Shown: positions 44,864 to 52,987 of the stretch, piece after piece
Layout of the letters: each line of letters opens with the position of its first letter
Position numbering within the stretch: the stretch's first letter is position 1
Assembly: GCA_963210315.1 (NCBI GenBank)
Contig: OY723271.1
Location: 2,046,001 to 2,110,000 of the forward strand
Length of the DNA stretch: 64,000 nucleotides
Source: Rhynchopus euleeides
Taxonomy: Eukaryota; Euglenozoa; Diplonemea; Diplonemida; Diplonemidae
Direction of reading: 5' to 3'
Position numbers and translations under genes: made by a program
Notes under the pieces: model-generated
Seen by the model: the letters and a program-made list of their open reading frames with translations, nothing else
The model's database searches: none
What the model was told of the DNA's origin: nothing

Positions 44864-45018
44864 CACGGTGGACTCCAGCGGCCCTAGCGGGAGTCTGGGA
44901 GCGGGAGTCTGAGAGGGTGTCAAAGACTCCCGCTAGCGGGAGTCTATACTCCCGCTAGGGGGAGTCTGACTCCCCCTAGCGGGAGTCTTTTCACCTATTT
45001 TCATCCATTTTTCCCATG
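44864..45018. repeat. Left terminal inverted repeat with palindrome array
   Basis: It includes a perfect 20-bp palindrome GACTCCCGCTAGCGGGAGTC at 44925-44944 and near-palindromes at 44870-44894, 44948-44966 and 44968-44987, all centred on CTAG or its variant. Confidence 0.9.
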
Positions 45019-45129
45019 ATATAGTTACAGTCTACTGGCGTGGGGGGTAAAATCATGCGGGGGGAAGGTGGAAGAGGGATGGGGAGGGGCTTGTTTTGCT
45101 TCTGTCAGTTTCCCCGGACTCTGGACTAC

Positions 45130-46890
45130 CTACCTATCCTCCTGGTAGCGGCTGCACCTGCGGAGGTGAGCGGTTAGAATTTGAGGTGTCAAAGTGCGGC
45201 CGTCGCCTGTCGTAGTTGTGTTACACCTTGGGCAAGACAAACCATCCTGCAGGCTTTCCTCATCTTCTTCGTCAGAACTGTCATCCCCCTCCTGCTGTGC
45301 GCGTTGGTCAAGCGTGCTCAAAGTCGCCTCGGATGACACGAATGGTGTGAAAGTCGCCCCCAGCGGGATTGGCATTTTGCACAAGCAGAGCGATAATTTG
45401 CGGTGTCCTTCGGGGAACCGGAACAGGAAGTAGGGCGCGCTGCTGGGTTCAACGAAGTCCTGTGTGTTGCAGTGCACAAACCCCTTCTGCAGCTGTGTCA
45501 ACTGTGTGCAAAGAACATACACAGCCAATCTATGAGCGTGTCGGGTGTGCAGACACGGACACAGAATGACTTCTCTATACCCGAGGATCCCGTCCTGCGA
45601 CAGGTGCGCAACCTTCCAAGGCATGCCCGATTCGCGCCGCTTCTCTTCTGCCATTGCAAGATCTCTCTCGTAAGTTGCGGAGCTGGCGATTGTAACGGCA
45701 TCTTTCTTGCGATGTCCGTTCTCTGCTTCTTCAATTTCGTCGTTGTTCTGCAGAGGCACTGCATCTTCTGGAGCCCACCAATGATGGAGACTGTGTACGT
45801 AGGCATTGCGCGTTGATCCCTTTTCGGCATGCTCCATCAACCAGTGAAATATATGCCCTGAGATCCGAGCACGCAAGAAGGGAATCCGGGCTGACTCATC
45901 CTTGCATCCCCAGAAGCGCCAGGGGATGTCTGCATACCGGAAATGCATGAGGTCTGCAAGGGAGACAAAGAGGTAGCGGAACAAGCCCTTGTAGGTGGTG
46001 TCCTGTGACATGGCAAGCACGACCTTCCGGAACTGAGCACCTGTCCCATTCTGCGACACATTCAGTGCAAGGTTTGTACAGGTCTTGTCGAATATTTTTT
46101 TTGTTGTCTCATCCAGTACCCTGATCAGCCGCATGGCGAGCCCCTTGCAGTCATGGAGTGCTGGGGTGACGTAGCGGGCATTGGGAAGCACACCTGCCAA
46201 GAGGGAGGGGTAGCCAGCCTCTTTCATCTCAGAGAGAGTCAGGTGCGGGTATCGATGCACCTGTTGATACCAGCGTTCTTCTGGGATGTCGCACAGTGAG
46301 CATCGGTGCCCTCGCCCCCCGCATCGCCTCATTGTTGCCCACTGCTCAGCATGGTCGGCGGTTATTCTTGCTATGGACACACTCGCGACATGCACCCCTC
46401 GGAAGATTTTCGCTTTGTGCAGCCTCATGATCTGTTGCAGCAACGCGTGATTTTGGAACAGCTTGTGATCACCTTTCGGAAGGTCTGAGAAAGTAATACC
46501 CGGCGCAGTCATCGTGTTTTCGGGATTGATGACCCCGAGAGACAGACGGACACGTGCGTTATCGGAACGTAATGAATTACGTGGCGTGTATCCGTCCGTG
46601 TACATGACGCCGAGAAGTGGCACGCTACACTGCATTGTCGATGATTCTCCCGCCTCTTCTTCGAGGAACTCAAATGCCCCGAGCAAACCACGGGAAAGGC
46701 GCCATTCAACACGTTCGCAGGCAGGCTTCTCCATTTCGCGGAGTCGCTTTCGTGACACACCCAGGTTCTCACCAACACGCTCCTTATGAAGCTGGTTGAC
46801 CTTGGCGAGTGTCCGTTGAGACATCCGAAGGGCATGCCGGTTGGCAGCAAGAGTCTCCCCGACACTCTTCGCTTCATTTGCATTCGACAT
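45130..46890 (-). CDS. Unrecognised protein of the TIR element, candidate transposase
   Basis: 586 residues from the ATG at 46890 (the frame is open 29 codons upstream) to TAG at 45130. I do not recognise the family. N-terminal region (TLAANRHALRMSQRTLAKVN, then GENLGVSRKRLREME) looks helical and could be a DNA-binding domain. A Cys cluster CGGRGHRCSLCDIPEE lies near residue 190. PALHDCKGLAMRLIRVLDE (about 245) and STRNAYVHSLHHWW (about 360) are the most motif-like stretches and could hold metal-binding Asp/His/Glu residues; this is speculation. Then CPCLHTRHAH, a long conserved region, an acidic run DDSSDEEDEE (about 535) and a C-terminal C-x2-C...H-x4-C zinc finger (CPRCN...HLRRC). Its 3' half recurs at 63038-63390. 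Position inside the inverted repeats and the terminal finger argue for a transposase role. Confidence 0.7.
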   Translation of the reverse strand: MSNANEAKSVGETLAANRHALRMSQRTLAKVNQLHKERVGENLGVSRKRLREMEKPACERVEWRLSRGLLGAFEFLEEEAGESSTMQCSVPLLGVMYTDGYTPRNSLRSDNARVRLSLGVINPENTMTAPGITFSDLPKGDHKLFQNHALLQQIMRLHKAKIFRGVHVASVSIARITADHAEQWATMRRCGGRGHRCSLCDIPEERWYQQVHRYPHLTLSEMKEAGYPSLLAGVLPNARYVTPALHDCKGLAMRLIRVLDETTKKIFDKTCTNLALNVSQNGTGAQFRKVVLAMSQDTTYKGLFRYLFVSLADLMHFRYADIPWRFWGCKDESARIPFLRARISGHIFHWLMEHAEKGSTRNAYVHSLHHWWAPEDAVPLQNNDEIEEAENGHRKKDAVTIASSATYERDLAMAEEKRRESGMPWKVAHLSQDGILGYREVILCPCLHTRHAHRLAVYVLCTQLTQLQKGFVHCNTQDFVEPSSAPYFLFRFPEGHRKLSLCLCKMPIPLGATFTPFVSSEATLSTLDQRAQQEGDDSSDEEDEESLQDGLSCPRCNTTTTGDGRTLTPQILTAHLRRCSRYQEDR

Positions 46891-47093
46891 GGTTCGATGG
46901 CATGGGTCTTGAAAATACCCCCTGTGACACCTGTGAGAGCGAGTGTGAGTGGAGCCGAATAAGGTTGCAACACACACACCACGTCAGATGTAGCCAAGCG
47001 AAAAAACTGTCGATGTTTTGGAGTGTGGGGTTTGTGGCTTCCATGACAGTCTGATCATTCAACTTCCGCAGGCTGATGCACAGCCAGCTTCCC

Positions 47094-48095
47094 TCAGAGG
47101 GTGTCCATGTCGTCCTCCTCCACTGTGATGGCCTGCGGGATGCTCGGAGGGGCTTCTTCCTCTGTGTCGGGGACCTCAGGCTGTGCGAGGTCGATCCCCA
47201 GCAGGTCCTTGTACCTCCCCACGGTGGAGGTGTTGGCCTGGCCTGAGCCGGTCACCGTGGCGCGGGGCTGTTCCAAAGGAACGGTGACCTTCCACAGGGC
47301 CAACTGCCCCTCCACCTGCTCGCAGGTGATGGGCTCGCCATCGGCAGGGCTCCTGGGGAGGAAATAGGTGGCGGTGTATGTGCCGCTGGGGATTGTCGAA
47401 CCCTCGTGGACCACGCGAAGACACGTCAGCGACACCTGCAGGCCTGTCACTGAAAACTCAACCCGGGTCAACAGCCCCTCGAGCATCACCACATGCACGT
47501 TGGCTGCCCCAGGCAACGGGGTGACCACCGGGAAGTGCTGCATCACATTCTTCGTCGTAGTATCCTCCTCCTGCTGCACGGCAGTGTACACGTTGTTCAT
47601 CTCGACCTCCTTGTAGGCCGGGGCAAGCGCAGCAAGGACCCGCTGGTACAGCGGATTCTTCTTGTGGCCCTCCTCCGCCCAAGCCAAGGGCATCTTTGGC
47701 TTGAGGGTGACACCCACCAACTTGGTGTCTTGCACCTTCCCGCGCTTCACCTCAACCCTGTAGGTGGCGGGGAGGGTGCCGTCCTTCTGCATCATCTCGA
47801 CCTCCCTCACAGCGAGCTTGTCCATGTCAGGGAATACGGCGGTGATGGCGTTGGCCACCTGGGGGCTGTGCTTGTTGATCTCCTTGCCGGTCAACACCGT
47901 TGCTAGGAGCCTTCTAATGGATCCCAGTGTCAGCACACTTCCCCCTTTTTTAACGAGGAAGGCCGTGCAAAAATCAGCCACAATGTTCGTCGCCTCCGCA
48001 GCCTCGGGACTCTCTGCGCTCTTCTTCTTCTTACTCGACTTCGCCGCCGGCTTCGCTGCCACCTTCACTGCCGGCTTCGTTGTCGTCTTCCCCAT
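47094..48095 (-). CDS. Unrecognised second protein of the TIR element
   Basis: 333 residues from ATG 48095 to stop at 47094, 203 bp upstream of the other gene on the same strand. The first 30 residues are a Lys/Ala-rich basic tail (KPAAKSSKKKKSAE), a likely nuclear signal or DNA-binding arm. A helical segment follows (ADFCTAFLVKKGGSVLTLGS, IRRLLATVLTGKEINKH), then probable beta-rich sequence, and a short acidic C-terminus (TVEEDDMDTL). No catalytic motif and no known family were recognised. A structural or accessory DNA-binding role beside the larger protein is inference. No introns are evident. Confidence 0.65.
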   Translation of the reverse strand: MGKTTTKPAVKVAAKPAAKSSKKKKSAESPEAAEATNIVADFCTAFLVKKGGSVLTLGSIRRLLATVLTGKEINKHSPQVANAITAVFPDMDKLAVREVEMMQKDGTLPATYRVEVKRGKVQDTKLVGVTLKPKMPLAWAEEGHKKNPLYQRVLAALAPAYKEVEMNNVYTAVQQEEDTTTKNVMQHFPVVTPLPGAANVHVVMLEGLLTRVEFSVTGLQVSLTCLRVVHEGSTIPSGTYTATYFLPRSPADGEPITCEQVEGQLALWKVTVPLEQPRATVTGSGQANTSTVGRYKDLLGIDLAQPEVPDTEEEAPPSIPQAITVEEDDMDTL

Positions 48096-48197
48096 TTTTG
48101 TGAATCAGGTCTGCGAGCTGGGATGGGTGGAAACGTCCGTTTGGTGTGTGTGTGTGTGGCTGTACTTCAGTGACGAGTGCCACATTGCATAGGTATC

Positions 48198-48351
48198 ATG
48201 GGAAAAATGAGTGAAAATAGGTGAAAAGACTCCCGCTAGGGGGAGTCAGACTCCCGCTAGCGGGAGTATAGACACCCGCTAGCGGGAGTTGGACTCCCCC
48301 TAGTTGAGACTCCCGAAAAGGGTTACCCTACCCCCGCTGGAGTCCACCGTG
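48198..48351. repeat. Right terminal inverted repeat with palindrome array
   Basis: Inverse of 44864-45018: inner part CATGGGAAAAATGAGTGAAA, outer end GGAGTCCACCGTG. It has drifted most in the outer third (GAAAAGGGTTACCC), whereas the innermost 70 bp are nearly identical to the left end. Confidence 0.88.
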
Positions 48352-49562
48352 TGGCAATGCCACCAAAGATCCCCCCTCCCGCCTCGCCCTTTCTTCTTTC
48401 ATGGAATAGACACCGCAATACCTGCTTCGATGCAGAGGATAAGCTGCGGGACCCAGCAGGCACCCACCTGCCTGCAAGCCTCTTGGTGCCTCTCGGGCCA
48501 GGCCCGTTTGAGAACCCGGCTGAAGCTGTCGTATCGGACATCCCGCTTTTTCCGCACTTCTGAGCGAAAAGTTCCCCAAAAAAATAGGATTGGCACGGTT
48601 TAACCCTCGATCTCTTCCAAGAGATCCCTGTTTCAGGCACCTGGCATCAGGCCTGGAGGAGGGGGCATGCAGGAAGGTGTGGGGGGCGTCTGTGTCCCAA
48701 CAAAATTACTTTATGCAGCGGCGGGCACGGTTTGACTTGAAAGCAGAAACATCTCATCAAGCGAACCAACAGAATGTCAGGGCGCGCGCAGGACACCGGT
48801 CTACCCCCCCTCCCTCCCTCTCTCCCCAAACAATAACAACAGGAAACTGTCTGCCATATACAGGGGTCCCTCGCTACCGGGCGTGACTGAATGAGAAGAA
48901 GCGAGCGACAGCCCACTTCCCCTCACTGACTGACGAGCTGTGGCGAGCTGTGACTTGGTAGCGAATATCCCCCGCGGGGGTGGACTAATTTGAGAACAAA
49001 AAAAAAGCAATATTGGTGCCCCTGACGACCCCCTTTTCACTACGCACAAAGTACGCATCTGCGGGTCGTCGGGGGCCCCAAAGATGCTGCCAAGCCCCCC
49101 CTCCCCCGAAATTGACCCACCTATGTTCTCTACCTGACTTCCCCCCACTCGACACCATCCCTTGTGACCCCCCGAATTCAGATGCAACACCGCGTTTTAC
49201 CTTGACATCCCCTTCCTATTCCTGCCCCCCTCCCGCCATCTCCCTTTCGGTTGGTGTGTGTATCCTCCAGAGAAGATATACGCTACCCAGACCACCCAGT
49301 CCCGCCCCGTATTGTGGAAGCCCACGCCCATCACGCCCATGACGTGGGTTTTTACTATTTTTCTGGAGCGGCGAAGTGTAGCGAAGTCGTGAAGCGACAA
49401 AGAAGGAAAGCGTACGGCGATGCAAATCCCCACCCCCCCCCACCGCACTCCTCGTTTTTTTACCACAACAGGGAACCTGTCAGTGTCAAAAAGATATAGG
49501 CAGCGCTTGGGCAACAAATTCCCGGATTCGGCGCACAAACAACAGCCTTATCTTTTTTTTTT
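48352..49562. other. Spacer with one small palindromic repeat
   Basis: No gene. It holds the small repeat at 48864-48968 and an imperfect hairpin at 49015-49080 (CCCCTGACGACCCCC against GGGTCGTCGGGGGCCCC). Confidence 0.4.
48864..48968. repeat. 100-bp palindromic repeat, copy 1
   Basis: Ends in CCCTCGCTACC and the imperfect inverse GTGACTTGGTAGCGA. An inverted copy lies at 56404-56501. MITE-like in shape; no target duplication could be defined. Confidence 0.55.
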
Positions 49563-49751
49563 CCGCACACTCGTGTGAGCAGAAAGTCACCCACCACAGC
49601 AAGCATCCAAAAGTGCTCTATACACTAACCCCACCCTTCATCAGGCTCAGGGTGTGATTATCACTTCAGGGTTTGTGTGTAGAAGCGTCAACGCATCAAC
49701 AAACAAAATACAGGCTAAGAGCGGTTGCTGCTGAATGGTGAAGTGACTTTT
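49563..49751 (+). mobile_element. Solo split-direct-repeat, family 3
   Basis: Almost identical to 18944-19134: CCGCACACTCGTGTGAGCAG, core at 49679-49695, end GTGAAGTGACTTTT. It is followed directly by the 208-bp repeat. Confidence 0.75.
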
Positions 49752-49757
49752 GCGACC

Positions 49758-49965
49758 AGTTACGAGCGACGAAGCGTAGCGAATTCGCGAAGTAACGAAG
49801 GAAATTGTACGACTGAAGCTTTAGAAGGATCACCTTCATGCCACTTCACAGGGCCTCAACACAGCCTTGAGACAGCAAGTGTGCGCTCAACAAAAAGTAG
49901 TCCGGAACTGTTCTCCCACAGTTGCTGGGCAGGGTGTCTATAATAAAGCGAAAGGAGTACGATTT
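49758..49965 (+). repeat. 208-bp dispersed repeat, copy 1
   Basis: Inverted copy at 58654-58860. It starts AGTTACGAGCGACGAAGCGT and ends AAAGGAGTACGATTTT. The first 45 bp are rich in GCGAAG direct and inverted repeats also seen near 30020 and 49370. Confidence 0.75.
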
Positions 49966-51797
49966 TTGCCAAACAGTCACTGCCTGTCTCTGTAAAGGCA
50001 AGGCCAGGTGCCTTCCCGGTGTTAGAGCCGTGGTCAAAGAAATTGTTCAAATCGTTCAACCCACTTCCACACACACGCCCGAAAAGGGCTTTGGTTCTTT
50101 GCAGCATGCTTATGCGGCACTTCTGACATCGTGCGATGCGTGCGGGAGGTGGACCACGCTTGGTTGCACCCTTGTGCTCCTCATCGATATCTCCACATGC
50201 CTCCGCGCAGGCGAGTGGGCCTGTGGAGGCGTCGAGACGCAGAACGGGGAAGTACAAAAAAATGTGCCAACATCATAGCGTGGCGGTGATGCCCGCGCTC
50301 CATATCAACAGTTCCTTGTCTTTGTCGGATATATTTTCTATTGAGAGTTGTGCAACAACGCAGGAAACTGTGCCAGTGCAGATCCTTGCAGAACTTCCCA
50401 CACGCTTCATGACAGGCGCGTGGGGTGTTCTCGCGATCGACGACTAGAACGCAGGTCCCCAACCTCGGGGCCACACTCACCCCCGCTTCGTGGAAGTGTG
50501 CGGAAGCGGAGGGGTCGGAGGCGAGTGTAAAATCACAGAAAGCCCGTTCCCTCTCCCAGTTCCTGGCAGAAGAAAGCTGCTATTTAACAGTAAAGGTGTT
50601 CAAATGATAAATGATTGCTCCTCTGACCGTCCTCAGTGCCACTCAAAGAGCTTCACAATGGCGAAATTCTCCAAACTGGCATGGGCCGAGTGCGAAATGC
50701 GACATGCGAAAACGCGAAAAGCTAGCTGTGTTCGACCCAGGAGCAAGGAGGGTCCAGAATCCGTTTGCAGAGAACTTTTTTTTAAAAAATGTGCGGTGCT
50801 TCTACAAAATACCCACCCCCCCCCTTGTCTCCTGCCTCCTGCAGTATCTTCAACACCCCCCCCCCCCCTCCCCACCCTGCTGCCTTTCTCGACTTCACTA
50901 CCCATCCCCCCTCCCCCCGAATCACTGCTTGCTGGAAGGCGGAGGGGAATGGAATACCGGACCCGTTTCCAACCAAAACAGCCTGCCCCCCCCCCCCCTC
51001 CCCGTGGCCCTTTACCAGCATCAGTAGAATGTCCAGTCAGGCGGACGATTGCTACTGTCCGCCCAGGGCCCTCACACCGGGTGATTCCAGGAGGGAGGGG
51101 GTTGCAGCCCATTTTGCCCTGTGTCCCTGGTCATGACCAGGCCCTTCGTTGACCAGGGACAGGCCTGGTCAAAACCCTGAGTGGGCAACCGTGCGGATCA
51201 GCGCATCAGAGCTTTCCTGTTTTCAGCGGGGAGAGGGTGTCCTGTTCACACCCCGCCATGCAATTCCCTTCACACGCGATGGCCGTGTCGAACAAAAGGG
51301 TTTAAACCGTTCTCCGGATGGCATCTTCTGCAAACAATCGCCCCCCCCCCCTCCTCCTCCTTTTTGAAATCTTTGGATCCCCCCCCCCTCCCCGGTTTTT
51401 TAACTAAATTTATCAAAAGGCAGCCGACCTCGGGAATTTTCACCTGCAGCTGAACACTGTTTTGATTATGACCCCCCGGTCTGCGAAAACTGGGCACCCG
51501 GGATGGTGAATGAAAGTCAAAATAAATACAGAGAAAATAGGTTCCACCCCACCGGCCAGTTCGTTCGGTTCTGTGGGGAACCCAACAGAGAGAGGAAAGG
51601 AGATCTGCAAAAAAAAAGGATTTGCCGGGTCGTGTAGCCGAAAAAAAGGGGGTTTTGACTACGAACGAAGTACGAAATATGGAGCTTCGGCTACACCACC
51701 GGCCGAGGTTCTTCTGTTTTGTTTGTGCAAACCTTCTGGTCACCGGCATGCTGGGGGAATACACACGAGGGGGGGGGGGGTAAACAAAACATGCCCC
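49966..51797. other. Spacer with eroded solo repeat and palindromes
   Basis: 50091-50255 looks like an eroded A-core-B unit (CCCTTGTGCTCCTC, then TGTGGAGGCGTCGAGACGCA). 51126-51141 is a perfect 16-bp palindrome CCTGGTCATGACCAGG followed by an inverted TTGACCAGG/CCTGGTCAA pair (51149-51172). No gene; C runs near 50816 and 50990. Confidence 0.45.
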
Positions 51798-52987
51798 CCC
51801 CCCCCTAGGCATACTTGTCCCCCCATATGGGGAACCCCCTAAATCTGGGGGAAATATGGGGGGTCTCAAAACCCCGCCCCCATATGGGGAAAAAGGCTGA
51901 AAATATGGGGAAAACCCGGTAAAATATGGGGGAATATGGGGGAAATATGGGGCCCATATGGGGGGATATGGGGGTATTCGTGCTGCAACGGGAGAACATC
52001 AAACCACTCAGGCACAGACACACACGAAGTGCGCGTCGAAACCGGCCTCATGCCTTGTTGGGGATCCTCCAGGAGTCCGATCCTGGGGAGGTGCGCGCTC
52101 GTTCAGGTGTGGCCAGGTCTGGCCCCCCCTGGAAGATCCCCCAGGTGGGTCGCACCGACCTCCTGTTCCCCTCCTGCGCCGATACAGCGGCAGCGGAGAG
52201 CGAACGCTTCCCGGTTTGGCGGGGCACCGCAGTGACAGCGGCAGCGGTGGTGGACACATACGCACAGACACACATAGCGCGTTCAGGGTTAACAGCTCCT
52301 CACAACACACACTCTTGTGTTTTTAAGTCCTCACTCTCACACTCGCTGTCCTCCTCCTCTGGTGTGTTTGCGATTGCGAACTGCCCCCTGAGGTCCTTAA
52401 TTAGACAAGGGAATTCACAAGCAGTGCATTCTGGTGTCAGGCGCTTCCGCCGCTTTTGACCGCTCCGAGCGCCGAAAAGTCGGAGTCGACGCTCGTCACC
52501 AGGCAGCTTGACATGTTCAAGCTGCATCTGCCGGGTGGAATGAGACCTGTGAAGGCCAGTACAAGGACTGGCTGCAGGACGCAACTGTTCTGCCAGCAAA
52601 GACAGGACTACTGGACAGCATGCTCTGATGACCGCTACTCAGACTTGAAGAAAGTGGCGGTCGGCACTCTCACAGCACCTTTTGTGGTCTGACTCGAGCA
52701 CTTCAGCCGGGCGTTTCCTCTCTGCAGAAAGCGACGAGGTGAGATGGCTCTGCAAGGTGCTAGACGTCCCCTGTCAGTGGCTGACTTCACACCCTGTGAA
52801 AAGCAGAACGAAGAGAACTGTTTGCTGACTGCTTCCACCTGAGGAACCCCTGGGTTTTCCCCCATATATCCCCCATATGGGGGAAATATGGGGGAACAGG
52901 ACTTGAAAAACCCCCCATATTCCCCCCATATTTTCCCCATATTTTTGGCCTTCCCCATATGGGGGTACAAGTATGCCTAGGGGGGGG
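51798..52987. mobile_element. Second inverted-repeat element with CCCATATGGG palindromes
   Basis: About 1.19 kb. Ends are CCCCCTAGGCATACTTGT followed by CCCCCATATGGGGAA, and its inverse at 52944-52987. Inside each end are many CCCCATATGGGG or AATATGGGG units (51826-51975 and 52855-52950). An open stretch on the - strand (52599-52300) ends with LTPECTACEFPCLIKDLRG and an acidic tail, possibly the C-terminal remnant of a transposase. Flanking C/G runs hide any target duplication. Confidence 0.7.

Larger units (their letters stand above)
44864..48351. mobile_element. Two-gene terminal-inverted-repeat element of unknown type
   Basis: 3,488 bp bounded by 155-bp inverted repeats (44864-45018 and 48198-48351) that begin CACGGTGGACTCCAGCGG and end TTTTTCCCATG. 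The ends are packed with GACTCCCGCTAGCGGGAGTC-like palindromes. Inside are two - strand genes (48095-47094 and 46890-45130) of unknown family. A 231-bp miniature relative (20587-20817) and a truncated relative (63038-63696) show dispersal. I saw no target duplication: AAATCTG on the left, TGGCAAT on the right. A DNA transposon with an unfamiliar transposase is the simplest view. Confidence 0.85.
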
